From: Aerococcus loyolae | Lineage (GTDB): Bacteria; Bacillota; Bacilli; Lactobacillales; Aerococcaceae | Length of the DNA: 64,000 nt | Reading direction: 5' to 3' | Assembly: GCF_002871915.2 (NCBI RefSeq) | Contig: NZ_CP126958.1 | Location: forward strand, 186,001 to 250,000 | In this document: positions 27,568 to 36,364 of the stretch, piece by piece | Numbering within the stretch: position 1 is the stretch's first letter | Layout of the letters: each line of letters opens with the position of its first letter | The notes under the pieces: model-generated | Databases searched by the model: none | Told to the model about the DNA's origin: nothing | Seen by the model: the letters and a program-made list of their open reading frames with translations, nothing else | Made by a program: the position numbers and the translations under genes

Positions 27568-28425
27568 ATGACAACCGTTTATGCCAAAGATTATGATTAT
27601 CCTGTTGAGAGTGGTCGCTATCAGTTAGTGATTTCCCAGTCTTGTCCCTTTGCGCAAAGAACCGATATTGTGCGCTCTTTGTTAGGTTTGGAGGAGATTA
27701 TTGGAAAATCAGTCACCTCTCCTATAAAGACGGATAAGATTTGGGACTTTTCTAACCAAGAAGGTAATAAAGATGCTGTCTTAGAAGTGGAATATTTAAG
27801 TGAACTTTATCATAATACCGATCCCGATTATGAAGGACCTTATTCAGTGCCGGCCTTAGTTGACCTGACCACTAAAAAGGTGGTCAATCAAGAATCTTTA
27901 GATATTATCAAAGATTTTGCTAGTCGTTTTAAGGACTTAGGCACGAGTCAAGTGGAGGACTTATACCCGGAAGACCAACGTCAAGCGATTGACCAATGCT
28001 TTGACTGGGTGGGTGCTGACCTCATCGGAGCGCCAGCCAAGGCCCACAAAGCTAGTGACCAGGCAGAGTATGAGCAATATGCTGACCAATTTTTCGATCG
28101 TCTGGCAGAAATCGACCAAGTTTTAGCTGACCAAGATTATTTAGTAGGCGACCACTTGACCCTAGCGGATGTGGTTCTTTACACCCCTCTGGTTCGTTTT
28201 GATACTACTTATTACACGGCTTTTCAGGTCAATAAGTACCGGTTAAGTGACTTCCCACATTTATGGAGTCATTTACAGAAACTTCATCAAATCCCAGCTT
28301 TCTACCAATCGACTAACTTTCAAGCTATCAAGGAAGGCACCTATCTGGGTAAGAACGGGCGCGATTCCTTTGGTAAAGAAATCCTACCCCAAGGGCCAGT
28401 TTTAGATATGTGGGAAGTGAAATAA
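27568..28425 (+). CDS. glutathione S-transferase-like protein (glutathionyl-hydroquinone reductase type)
   Basis: A 285-residue thioredoxin-fold plus helical protein of the ECM4/YqjG group, which uses a catalytic Cys to reduce glutathionyl-hydroquinones. The N-terminal SQSCPFAQRTDIVRSLLGL motif carries the Cys in a CPFA context (CPWA in the model enzymes), and the C-terminal half has LVGDHLTLADVVLYTPLVRFD, diagnostic of the GST C domain. ATG at 27568 follows AGAGGAGGGCTTTT; an upstream ATG at 27541 also has AAGGAG and would add nine residues. No glutathione synthesis gene is in the window, so the thiol may be imported or different. Confidence 0.87.
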   Translation: MTTVYAKDYDYPVESGRYQLVISQSCPFAQRTDIVRSLLGLEEIIGKSVTSPIKTDKIWDFSNQEGNKDAVLEVEYLSELYHNTDPDYEGPYSVPALVDLTTKKVVNQESLDIIKDFASRFKDLGTSQVEDLYPEDQRQAIDQCFDWVGADLIGAPAKAHKASDQAEYEQYADQFFDRLAEIDQVLADQDYLVGDHLTLADVVLYTPLVRFDTTYYTAFQVNKYRLSDFPHLWSHLQKLHQIPAFYQSTNFQAIKEGTYLGKNGRDSFGKEILPQGPVLDMWEVK

Positions 28426-28440
28426 TTTATGACCATAAGA

Positions 28441-28484
28441 AAATAGCGCATCTCGCTTTCATTAAAAGCGTAGATGCGCTATTT
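28441..28484. terminator. bidirectional terminator
   Basis: AAATAGCGCATCT pairs with AGATGCGCTATTT and lies between convergent genes. Confidence 0.9.
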
Positions 28485-28489
28485 GTTTT

Positions 28490-29839
28490 TTACCGGCCGG
28501 CTTTGCTTATCTTTTGACTTATTAAGCAGAGAACAATGGTTATGGTAGCTGGGAGGAGCCAGGCAAAGCCGAGGTCGAAGAAGGGCAGGTAATGACTGGC
28601 CCATTGAGTAAGACTATTTCCCAGGGCGCTTTGGCTAATAAAATCAGGTGAAGCCTTGATAAAGTCTAAGCAGGCTGGGATGAAGGTCACCGCCATAGAA
28701 ATTTGGTAGAGAGCGGGACTTTGCCAATGATTGGGCAGCAGACTGAGCAAGATTAACACACAAGCCAAAGGATAAAGTAACATCAATACTGGCAGGGATA
28801 GGGATAGAATCGCTTCAAAACCGATATTGGCCACCAGAAAGGCTAATAGGCAGGCGATAATGGTCCAGTGTTTTTGCTTGAGATTAAAAAAGTGAAATTT
28901 AGCAAAGGTTTCTGCTAGAGCTACCACTAAGCCAATGGCGGTCTTTAAACAAGCGACGGTAATCATAACCGCTAAGAGAACTTGTCCCGCTAAACCGAAA
29001 TAGTGGCGGGTAATCAGTGACAAAGCCTGGCCACCATTTACGGATAGGGGGATAAATTGCAAGCTGTGGGTTCCGAGTAAGGCTAGGGCAATATAGATGA
29101 AAGCCATCAAGAGAATACTTAAGCTGCCTGACGTCATCACTTCTCGAGAGATTTGACGAGGTTGTTGGATGCCAAAGTCACGGATGGATTGAATAATAAT
29201 AATCCCAAAGGCTAGCCCGGCTAAACTATCCATGGTGTTATAGCCTTCTAATAAACCCATGGCTAAAGGGGCTATCTGGTAGGCTGGGGTAGGATAAAGC
29301 ACCTGGCGAAAGCTGCCCGTGTCAAAGAGGGCCCGGACTAGGATAACCGCCAACAAGATAAGAAAGGCTGGGGTCAAGTATTTCCCCACCCATTCAATGA
29401 TCTTGGAAGAGCGTAAACTAAAGAAAAGGACCAAGAGGAAGAAGAGCGCCGAATATAAGAACAGGGCAGGAGCTTCTAAGTGGGCAGGGACAAAATCAGT
29501 GATGCCCACCTCGTAGGAAACGGTGGCTAAACGCGGTGTGGCAAAGAGTGGCCCGATAGTGAGATAGAGGGCAATGGTAAAGAAATAGGCGAAGGGGCGG
29601 TTGACCTTATTGGCAATTTGGAAGACAGATTCGGTTTCCGAAAAGCCCATAGCCGCAATGGCGAGTAAGGGTAAACCGACCGCCGTAATGTTAAAACCGG
29701 TCACGGCCAGTCCCACATTACCAGCAGCCTGTTGACCTAAAGAGACGGGGAAGATGATATTCCCGGCCCCAAAGAAAAGGCCAAATAGCATGAGAGCGAT
29801 GATCAGCCGCTCTTTCCAATTTAAAGCAATTTTAGACAT
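28490..29839 (-). CDS. brnQ: branched-chain amino acid carrier BrnQ, second copy
   Basis: A 449-residue carrier with about twelve helices; motifs LFFGAGNIIFPVSLG, GPLFATPRLATVSYEVG and GYNTMDSLAGLAFG match the BrnQ family. The start is placed at ATG 29839 because CGAGGA lies seven bases upstream; the longer frame to 29980 has no ribosome site there and would add an unusual N-terminus. Divergent from the D-lactate dehydrogenase gene. Substrate is presumed Leu/Ile/Val, possibly with different affinity from the copy at 15244. Confidence 0.9.
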   Translation of the reverse strand: MSKIALNWKERLIIALMLFGLFFGAGNIIFPVSLGQQAAGNVGLAVTGFNITAVGLPLLAIAAMGFSETESVFQIANKVNRPFAYFFTIALYLTIGPLFATPRLATVSYEVGITDFVPAHLEAPALFLYSALFFLLVLFFSLRSSKIIEWVGKYLTPAFLILLAVILVRALFDTGSFRQVLYPTPAYQIAPLAMGLLEGYNTMDSLAGLAFGIIIIQSIRDFGIQQPRQISREVMTSGSLSILLMAFIYIALALLGTHSLQFIPLSVNGGQALSLITRHYFGLAGQVLLAVMITVACLKTAIGLVVALAETFAKFHFFNLKQKHWTIIACLLAFLVANIGFEAILSLSLPVLMLLYPLACVLILLSLLPNHWQSPALYQISMAVTFIPACLDFIKASPDFISQSALGNSLTQWASHYLPFFDLGFAWLLPATITIVLCLISQKISKAGR

Positions 29840-30091
29840 AGATAATTCCTCGTTTCTAACATTGAGGATTATAGCATTAAAGCCACTTGGCTGAACAGTA
29901 AGAAAGTAGAAAAATTGCGAGATAGTTGCTGTGCTTTGCTTGAAGATTAGTGCTAGTGGTGTTTGAAAATACGCAGTCATTGTCTATTTTTCTTTGAACA
30001 CCTTAAACGAGGAATTGGTTTTGGGAGAAGTTATTATAGCCAAAGCCTAATTTTCATAGTACTATTATTAAAAAGTGAAAGAGGCGATTTT

Positions 30092-31087
30092 ATGACTAAA
30101 ATTATCGTTTATGCTGTGACTGCTGAAGAGAAACCTTTGGTAGAAGCCTGGGCTAGTCGTCATCAAGTTGAGGTGAAACTGGTAACAGAAGAGTTGACAG
30201 TGGACACAGTGGACTTGGCGGCAGGTTTTGACGGAGTATCGACTTCCCAAGTGCCTCGGATTGAAGAACCGATTTTTTCGCGTTTACATGACTTAGGCAT
30301 TAAACAAATCGCCCAACGTTCAGCAGGTGTGGATATGTATGACTTAGACCAAGCTAAGGAAAATGGCATTATTATTACTAATGTGCCTACCTATTCTCCT
30401 GTTTCTATTGCTGAATACACCTTGGGGACAATTATTTATTTAAACCGACGTTTGAATAATATTCTGCCGCGGACCAAGGACCATAATTTCTCGCGGTCTC
30501 CTGAGGTACGCGGTCGGGTCTTGAAAGACTTAACCCTAGCGGTCATTGGGGCTGGGCATATTGGGCAAGAATTAGCCCGTATTTACTCCGGCCTAGGTGG
30601 TAAGGTTGTGGCCTATGATATTGCCCCTGACCCAGCGGCTGAAAAATACTTAAGCTTTGTTGATTCGGTCGAAGAAGCGGTAGCTCAAGCAGATATTGTC
30701 AGTCTCCATATGCCACTAACCAAGGATAATTACCATATGTTTGATGCTGACTTATTGGCCCAATGTAAGGAAGGTACCATTCTGGTTAACAATGGCCGGG
30801 GCGCTTTAGTCGATACCGATGCCTTGTTAGCTGCTATTGATTCCGGGCATATTGCTTCAGCAGCTCTTGATACCTATGAGTCTGAAGGACCTTACGTCTT
30901 CAAGGACTGGAGCGATAAAACTGTTGAAGATGAGCGATTAAAGACTTTAATCAACCATCCTAAGATTCTCTACACCCCTCACTTGGCCTACTACACCGAT
31001 GACGCCATTAAGGCCCTAGTCGATGGCGGTTTAGATAGTACCCTGGAAGTCATTGAAACGGGTGACGCTAAGAATCGGGTCAATTAA
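30092..31087 (+). CDS. ldhA: D-lactate dehydrogenase
   Basis: NAD-dependent reduction of pyruvate to D-lactate. The 331-residue protein has the D-2-hydroxyacid dehydrogenase layout, with Rossmann loop VIGAGHIGQELARIYSGLG, catalytic Arg in NNGRGALVD, Glu in DTYESEGPYV and His in LYTPHLAYYTDDA. The YESEGPYVFKDWSD wording is characteristic of lactobacillal D-LDH rather than of other family members. Start ATG 30092 follows AAAGAGGCGATTTT; the frame opens further upstream (29963) but without a ribosome site. It regenerates NAD in fermentation. Single gene with terminator. Confidence 0.9.
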   Translation: MTKIIVYAVTAEEKPLVEAWASRHQVEVKLVTEELTVDTVDLAAGFDGVSTSQVPRIEEPIFSRLHDLGIKQIAQRSAGVDMYDLDQAKENGIIITNVPTYSPVSIAEYTLGTIIYLNRRLNNILPRTKDHNFSRSPEVRGRVLKDLTLAVIGAGHIGQELARIYSGLGGKVVAYDIAPDPAAEKYLSFVDSVEEAVAQADIVSLHMPLTKDNYHMFDADLLAQCKEGTILVNNGRGALVDTDALLAAIDSGHIASAALDTYESEGPYVFKDWSDKTVEDERLKTLINHPKILYTPHLAYYTDDAIKALVDGGLDSTLEVIETGDAKNRVN

Positions 31088-31116
31088 TCCGAATTAATCA
31101 CTCACAAAATCTAGCT

Positions 31117-31158
31117 AAAAAACCTCTGCAGGTGAAGACTGACTTGCAGAGGTTTTTC
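31117..31158 (+). terminator. terminator after ldhA
   Basis: AAAAACCTCTGCA pairs with TGCAGAGGTTTTT. Confidence 0.9.
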
Positions 31159-31226
31159 TTTACTTACCAGTCGCTTTCATTTTAGTATAATGATGATAAG
31201 AAGATGAAGGAAAGGAGGCAACACCT

Positions 31227-32534
31227 ATGCGCTTACTGGGTCAAGAATTCCCTAAAAAAATCTATGAACGTGGCTATCGCTATTATGCTGATGACCGGGT
31301 AGAAGATAGCTATGTCAAGGACCAAACCTACCATTTTTGGGTCAGGGGCAGCGAAAAGTATCAAGTTCAATTGAACCTGGACCCAAAAGAAGAAGTGTCA
31401 AAGATGACCTGTGACTGTCCCTATGCGGATAGTGGGAAAGCTTGTAAACACATGGCGGCAGCGGCTTTGTACTATCAATTCGGACCCTATAGTGAATATG
31501 CCATGAGTCATCATTTTCCTGAGTTGGACCGCTTGCTTTCCCAATTGCCGCGGCTAAGCTTGCTTCATTATTTTAAGCAAGTCCTCCTTGATCATCCTCA
31601 ACTTGTTCATGATGTTTATGATAGCCTCCTAGCAAGAGAAGACGAAGTCGCCGATGACGAGTTAAATGTTATTCTTGATTTGTTTGATGAGGTCGATGAC
31701 ATTTACTATAAACATAGGCAGTCAGGCAAAATCCCTATTTTTAAGGGTTTTGCTTTAATTGAGGACTTGACCAAGTATTTGAACAACAACCTTAATGACA
31801 TTCTCCACCATGGTCAGACCCTTATTGCTCTGATGTTATTAAATCATGTCATTGAAATGGTGGACCAGGTCGAATTTGAAGAGGAATTTGGCCAAGCCGC
31901 GATTGTGATCAACCTCTGCGACCAGGCTTATGGATCAATTGTGGATTATCTCAGCCAGGAAGAACGTGAAGAGGGGTTAGCCATGCTATTGGCTCTATTA
32001 AACAACCACCACAGTTTCTGGATTGACCTCCTCCTTCCTCAAGTGATTGGCCGTCATTTTGACCGTTTCCACGAACGTCAACGGCTATTGAGAACGTGTT
32101 TGTATCGTATGGAGACCTTGCAAGAGCAGTTTTCCGACCAGGACTTAGAATGGTATTTTGAGGCCCTATTTAAACTCTACCAAGAGTTAGAGCCTAGTGA
32201 GAAGGTGGTCGCCTTTGCTAGCCAACACTTAGATTACCTAGCTAGTGTTGATTATTTGCGCCACTTTGCCCTTAGCGATCAAAAGGACAGTGGGCAAGTT
32301 CCTGATAAAACGGAGAAATATCCTGTGCAAATCTTAACCGGCTACTTGAAACAAGCTGTGTCAGAAATTGAGTCTTCCAATAGTCGAGCCCAATACCAAA
32401 GCATTGCAACTTTTCTTAAGAATATGGATACCATTAGCGGGGGCCGCTTTATTCGCCACTGCTTTATCAACCAATTGAAAGAAGACTACCCTCACCGTCA
32501 AGCCTTACTAGAGGAATTTAGCCGGTCTTGGTGA
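31227..32534 (+). CDS. SWIM zinc finger protein
   Basis: A 435-residue protein with an N-terminal SWIM domain: CDCPYADSGKACKHMAAAAL (CxC then CxH) around residues 62-80. The remaining 340 residues are helical and rich in Leu, Asp and Glu. In many Firmicutes the SWIM domain is fused to, or encoded next to, an SNF2 helicase; no helicase is here, so this is a stand-alone form. Partner (nucleic acid or protein) is unknown. Start follows GAAAGGAGGCAACACCT. The exoA gene lies 114 bases downstream on the same strand. Confidence 0.85.
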   Translation: MRLLGQEFPKKIYERGYRYYADDRVEDSYVKDQTYHFWVRGSEKYQVQLNLDPKEEVSKMTCDCPYADSGKACKHMAAAALYYQFGPYSEYAMSHHFPELDRLLSQLPRLSLLHYFKQVLLDHPQLVHDVYDSLLAREDEVADDELNVILDLFDEVDDIYYKHRQSGKIPIFKGFALIEDLTKYLNNNLNDILHHGQTLIALMLLNHVIEMVDQVEFEEEFGQAAIVINLCDQAYGSIVDYLSQEEREEGLAMLLALLNNHHSFWIDLLLPQVIGRHFDRFHERQRLLRTCLYRMETLQEQFSDQDLEWYFEALFKLYQELEPSEKVVAFASQHLDYLASVDYLRHFALSDQKDSGQVPDKTEKYPVQILTGYLKQAVSEIESSNSRAQYQSIATFLKNMDTISGGRFIRHCFINQLKEDYPHRQALLEEFSRSW

Positions 32535-32648
32535 TGAGCTCCTTAATGCTAAGTTTGATGAGGAGCCCAGCTATAGCGATCCTTAAGAATAGGGCTTGGG
32601 AAGGCTTTATGATAAACTGATAGAAAAACTAAAGGAGCCGAAAAATTA

Positions 32649-33494
32649 ATGAAATTTATCTCATGGAACATTGATTCTTTAAATGCTGCCTTAACCAGCG
32701 ATTCCAACCGGGCCCAATTGTCACGGGAAGTCTTACGGACAATTGACCAATACGATCCTGATGTTATCGCCATTCAAGAAACTAAACTATCCGCCAAGGG
32801 GCCTACTAAAAAGCACCAAGAAGCCTTAGCCGAATGGTTTCCTGACTATAATCATGCCTGGGTTAGTTCCGTCGAACCCGCCCGCAAATCCTATGCCGGG
32901 AACATGGTTCTTTATAAAAAAGACTTCGAACCGACTATTTCCTATCCTAAAATAGGCGCCCCAGACACCATGGATTCTGAGGGGCGGATCATTACCCTCG
33001 ACTTTGGGAGCTTTTACTTTACCCAAGTCTATACCCCTAATGCGGGAAATGGTTTGAAACGTTTAGATGAACGCCAAGTTTGGGACGAAAAATATGCCCA
33101 ATACCTGAGCCAACTGGACCAAGAAAAACCCCTGATTGCCACGGGAGATTTTAATGTGGCCCATAAAGAAATCGACTTAGCCCATCCGGAAAACAACCAT
33201 AAGTCGGCAGGTTTTACTGATGAAGAACGGTCCGGTTTTACCAAGCTCTTGGATTGTGGTTTTACCGATACCTTCCGCCATATTCATGGGGATGTAGAAG
33301 GTGTCTATAGTTGGTGGGCGCAAAGGGTCAAGACCAGCAAAATCAATAACTCCGGCTGGCGGATTGACTATTTCTTGGTCAGTGACCGGATTGCTGATGC
33401 TGTTGAAAAATCAGAAATGATTGATTCCGGCACCCGCCAAGACCATACCCCAATTTATTTAGAGATTTCTGATGAAATCAATGCAGAGGAATAG
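32649..33494 (+). CDS. exoA: exodeoxyribonuclease III / AP endonuclease
   Basis: Metal-dependent base-excision repair nuclease that cuts at abasic sites. The 281-residue EEP-fold protein has FISWNIDSLNA, IQETKLS (metal Glu), YAGNMVLYKK, GDFNVAHKEIDLAHP and the catalytic RQDHTPIYLEI. This spacing is that of the ExoA/Xth family. The ATG follows AAAGGAGCCGAAAAATTA. A CRISPR-repeat-like hairpin and a terminator lie behind it. Confidence 0.95.
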   Translation: MKFISWNIDSLNAALTSDSNRAQLSREVLRTIDQYDPDVIAIQETKLSAKGPTKKHQEALAEWFPDYNHAWVSSVEPARKSYAGNMVLYKKDFEPTISYPKIGAPDTMDSEGRIITLDFGSFYFTQVYTPNAGNGLKRLDERQVWDEKYAQYLSQLDQEKPLIATGDFNVAHKEIDLAHPENNHKSAGFTDEERSGFTKLLDCGFTDTFRHIHGDVEGVYSWWAQRVKTSKINNSGWRIDYFLVSDRIADAVEKSEMIDSGTRQDHTPIYLEISDEINAEE

Positions 33495-33548
33495 CTGGTG
33501 GCCTTCTTGTTAGGTAACGGAATAGTTAGCTGTGTATGAGATCAAATA

Positions 33549-33598
33549 TTCCCGCACTTGCGGGGGAGCCTTCTTGACTTCAATCAAGAAGTCTTTTT
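33549..33598 (+). terminator. CRISPR-stem-like hairpin followed by terminator
   Basis: TTCCCGCACTTGCGGGGGAG (33549-33568) closely resembles the stem of the I-E repeat at 24586. It is followed directly by TTCTTGA/TCAAGAA plus GTCTTTTT (33571-33598), a terminator for exoA. Confidence 0.65.
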
Positions 33599-33693
33599 GT
33601 TTAATTATTATAAGGTTACTTTTTATAATCATTCTTCTACATTCTAATTTTGGACAAAGTAAAAGCACCTAACCTTTGATTGGCTGGTGCTTG

Positions 33694-33882
33694 TTAGCGG
33701 ATGGGTTCTAAATTTTTTGAAATTTTTCGCCATTCTTTGCTTGCTTTTATAGCTTCTTCAGGGGCTTCGTCGCTTAATTTATACATAAATCCTTCTGGAT
33801 CTGGGTTAAACAACAAAATAGCATAAGGTGAAAATATATCATATAATGTATCTTCCTTTTCATATAAATTCAAATCACTCAT
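33694..33882 (-). CDS. small acidic protein, unknown function
   Basis: 62 residues, acidic, no membrane segment, not recognised. Its ATG overlaps the stop codon of a decayed upstream frame (ATGAGTGA), the usual layout of a translationally coupled pair, and AAAAGGGG lies immediately before the start. It is probably a leftover of a two-gene accessory unit, and may itself no longer be functional. Confidence 0.45.
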   Translation of the reverse strand: MSDLNLYEKEDTLYDIFSPYAILLFNPDPEGFMYKLSDEAPEEAIKASKEWRKISKNLEPIR

Positions 33883-34000
33883 CCCCTTTTTTTATATATT
33901 TTTCAAATCATATTCTAATATCTTCAGTTAAATTATAACTATCGTCTTTTAACATATCAACGATAGCCTTAGCATTTTCAACTTCTCTTGCTAATATTTA
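33875..34000 (-). pseudogene. remnant of an upstream partner gene
   Basis: The minus-strand frame reads REVENAKAIVDMLKDDSYN and then, after an in-frame TGA (33908-33910), FEKYIKKGDE followed by a stop at 33875-33877. It begins right after another stop and has no start codon, so it is a 5'-truncated, interrupted fragment. Codon use is AT-rich compared with neighbours. No family recognised. The remaining bases up to 34188 hold no other gene. Confidence 0.45.
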
Positions 34001-34188
34001 TTTATTGCTTAAGTTTGAATAATTCATAATTGGTGTGGATTGATACCAGTGTCCTCAACTTATGAATAACCGTGCTCAATAGGATATTCATTCATCGAAA
34101 GATTAACATTTGAAGCGGATATATTTAGAACGGTCTATCTGTGGTGTATAATCAGCTTAAAACTTACAGTGTACGAAAGGAGCAAACT

Positions 34189-34632
34189 ATGAAGAGATCT
34201 TATCCGGCCCTTTTCTATTTTGACAAAGAATTTGATGGCTACTTTATAAGCTTTCCAGATTTGAATGATGGTGCTACCCAAGGAGAAAGTATTTCAGATG
34301 CTTTATATATGGCCTCTGAATATTTAGGGATCGTTTTAGGGGATGCTTTGGAAAGTAATAAAAAAATTCCTCAGCCGTCCAATATTAATGATTTATCGCT
34401 GATTGAAAACTATCCTTTTAAAGAGGACACTGATTGGCAAGATGACTATGATATGGGGAAATCATTTATATCGATGGTGGTGACGGATGTTTCTGAGTAT
34501 TTAAACCTTGATGAATTAGTTGATGTCAGCCTAAGTATCCCTCGATGGGCTGAAAGTTTGGCTATCTTAGATGAATTTGATTTATCCAAGTTACTCACTG
34601 AAGCGATCAGTGATAAACATTCTAATATATAA
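34189..34632 (+). CDS. HicB-family antitoxin-like protein, no HicA partner
   Basis: A 147-residue protein with the HicB partial RNase-H-like fold at the N-terminus (YPALFYFDKEFDGYFISFPD, ATQGESISDALYMASEYLGI) and a C-terminal ribbon-helix-helix-like tail (VSLSIPRWAESLAILDEFDLS). HicB normally neutralises the HicA mRNA interferase and represses the operon. No HicA-like ORF is adjacent. The ATG follows CGAAAGGAGCAAACT. A second paralogue follows at 34727, separated by a terminator. Confidence 0.8.
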   Translation: MKRSYPALFYFDKEFDGYFISFPDLNDGATQGESISDALYMASEYLGIVLGDALESNKKIPQPSNINDLSLIENYPFKEDTDWQDDYDMGKSFISMVVTDVSEYLNLDELVDVSLSIPRWAESLAILDEFDLSKLLTEAISDKHSNI

Positions 34633-34651
34633 TTTTTAGAGCATTTTGTTT

Positions 34652-34687
34652 AGGCGCTTAATCTATTTGGATTAGGTGCCTTTATTT
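34652..34687 (+). terminator. terminator between the two HicB-like genes
   Basis: AGGCGCTTAATC pairs with GATTAGGTGCCT; the T run is interrupted by one A. Confidence 0.6.
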
Positions 34688-34726
34688 AAAGTAGAGTGGT
34701 TATTCGTTTAGAAAGGGTTGAAAGCC

Positions 34727-35104
34727 GTGTTAGTCTATCCAGCTGTTTTTAAAAAAGAAGATCAATATATTATTGTCAAATTTCCTGATATTCCTGCGGC
34801 AATGACGCAAGGTGAGGATCTGTCACAGGCCTATGAAAAGGCTGTTGAAGTCTTAGGAGCTGCACTTGAGGACTATGATGATTATCCTAAACCGAGCCCT
34901 GTTGAAAAGGTTAGTGAAGAGTTTCCAGATAGTGAGGTTGCCCTTATTGGTGTTGACCTAATCGCTTATCGGCGTAAATATCACTCTAAAACAGTGCGCA
35001 AGACTGTTACTATACCTGAATGGCTGAATGATTTAGCGATCGCAAAACAAATTAATTTCTCTCAAACTTTAACTGAGGCACTAATAGAAAAATTAGGTGT
35101 CTAA
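34727..35104 (+). CDS. HicB-family antitoxin-like protein, second copy
   Basis: About 125 residues with the same layout as the previous gene: VYPAVFKKEDQYIIVKFPD, MTQGEDLSQAYEKAVEVLGA, and a C-terminal VTIPEWLNDLAIAKQINFSQTL ribbon-helix-helix segment. The GTG at 34727 is favoured because GAAAGGG lies nine bases upstream; the TTG at 34718 is adjacent to that site. Again no HicA gene. Two solitary HicB paralogues in a row suggest regulators or leftovers of toxin-antitoxin loci. Confidence 0.78.
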   Translation: MLVYPAVFKKEDQYIIVKFPDIPAAMTQGEDLSQAYEKAVEVLGAALEDYDDYPKPSPVEKVSEEFPDSEVALIGVDLIAYRRKYHSKTVRKTVTIPEWLNDLAIAKQINFSQTLTEALIEKLGV

Positions 35105-35112
35105 TTCCAAGA

Positions 35113-35178
35113 CACAAAAACAGCTGCCAATAGGGGACTCCAGTATGCATCATACGGGTTCGCTCTTGGCAGCTGTTT
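35113..35178 (-). terminator. terminator of the DUF896 gene
   Basis: AAACAGCTGCCAA and TTGGCAGCTGTTT are perfect 13-nt arms around a 35-nt loop; on the minus strand the stem is followed by TTTTTGTGT. Confidence 0.75.
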
Positions 35179-35212
35179 ATCTGTTATTCATTTAGCGGTT
35201 TTATGGGGAGGC

Positions 35213-35452
35213 TTATTTTGTTTGTCCTTTTCCGTGATGTTCCGCTTGGGCTTGTTTGAGTTTTTCTGGGGTGATGTCGGTACCTTCAGGATCGATGACT
35301 TTGGTATTCATCATGATGTTTTTGAAGTTACCGCGGAAGATCTTCAAGTATTCTTGACGAAGTTGTGCTTGTTCTTCCTTTTCTTCGGCAGTTAAGCCGT
35401 CTTCTTTTTGTTTTTTAGCTAATTCATTGATGCGTTTAAGTAATTCGTCCAT
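35213..35452 (-). CDS. DUF896 family protein (YnzC-like)
   Basis: A 79-residue helical protein typical of DUF896: LLKRINELAKKQKEDGLT, QAQLRQEYLKIFRGNFK and a disordered tail. The family is widespread in Firmicutes, small and helix-hairpin-helix in shape, and its biochemical role is not established (an SOS-linked relative exists in Bacillus). Start follows AAGGAGGTCTTAAT. Confidence 0.92.
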   Translation of the reverse strand: MDELLKRINELAKKQKEDGLTAEEKEEQAQLRQEYLKIFRGNFKNIMMNTKVIDPEGTDITPEKLKQAQAEHHGKGQTK

Positions 35453-35632
35453 ATTAAGACCTCCTTTAATCTTGGTCAGTTGACCTTAAGCTTTTTGCAG
35501 CTAGTACAATATACCAAGTATCTGATTAGCCTGCAACTTTCTTGCTTTTAAGGGTCAAGCTAGCACCTAGCCCCATTCCTATAATAATGTTAGAATAGAC
35601 CTACATGAGTTTGAAGCACAAAGGGGATTATC

Positions 35633-36364
35633 ATGCGAACATTAGCTATCGATACATCAACGGTTTCTATGAGTATTGCGCTGATTGAAGATCAGACCAC
35701 CAAAATGGAAATCACCACAAATACTAAAATTAAACACTCTAAAGCCCTTTTACCCTTGATTAAACAGTTGTTTACTACGGTTGCTTGGGAAGTAAGTGAC
35801 CTGGACCGAGTGATTGTTACCCGAGGACCGGGTTCTTATACTGGACTTCGGATTGGGGTGACTACTGCCAAAAGCTTGGCTTGGACTTTAAATATTCCAC
35901 TTTATTCAGTGACCAGTTTAGAAGCTATTGCTGCCAATGTCGCAGTGGAGGATGGCATCATTTGTCCTCTGATTAATGCTAGACGCCAAACTGTTTTTGC
36001 TATGGCTTATGATAGTGATGGGCAGGAAGTAGACGGACTAACTATGGGGCATTACCGGCTAGCAGATTGGCTGGACCAGTTAAAGGCAGCTTATCCTGAC
36101 CAAAGCTTGTATTTTATCAGTTCGGACATTGACCAGTTTGAGGAACTAATAAAAGAACACTTGGGAGACCAAGCCAAGCTATTGCCGGCAGAAAAAGGGG
36201 TTATCCACGCCCCCTTACTGGCTAAGTTAGAAGTAGAGGAAGAAGATGTCGCTACTTTCTTACCAGACTATGCTAAATTAGCAGAAGCCGAAGAGCGTTG
36301 GGAGGAGAAACACCCCAAAGAAGCGGAAGCAAACCGAGGCCATTATGTGGAAAGAATGCTTTGA
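35633..36364 (+). CDS. tsaB: tRNA threonylcarbamoyladenosine biosynthesis protein TsaB
   Basis: A 243-residue ASKHA-fold partner of TsaD in t6A37 formation on ANN-decoding tRNAs. It shows LAIDTSTVSMSIALIED, KHSKALLPLI, and VIVTRGPGSYTGLRIGVTTAKSLAWTL, all TsaB signatures. Start follows AAAGGGGATTATC. It overlaps the following GNAT gene by 20 bases and heads the cluster tsaB-GNAT-GNAT-tsaD, so co-expression of the complex is expected. Confidence 0.95.
   Translation: MRTLAIDTSTVSMSIALIEDQTTKMEITTNTKIKHSKALLPLIKQLFTTVAWEVSDLDRVIVTRGPGSYTGLRIGVTTAKSLAWTLNIPLYSVTSLEAIAANVAVEDGIICPLINARRQTVFAMAYDSDGQEVDGLTMGHYRLADWLDQLKAAYPDQSLYFISSDIDQFEELIKEHLGDQAKLLPAEKGVIHAPLLAKLEVEEEDVATFLPDYAKLAEAEERWEEKHPKEAEANRGHYVERML

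Noticed and set aside
29840..29980. N-terminal extension of the second BrnQ
   Set aside because: No ribosome site at the upstream start, and the extension overlaps the divergent promoter region; AGGA before 29839 supports the shorter form.
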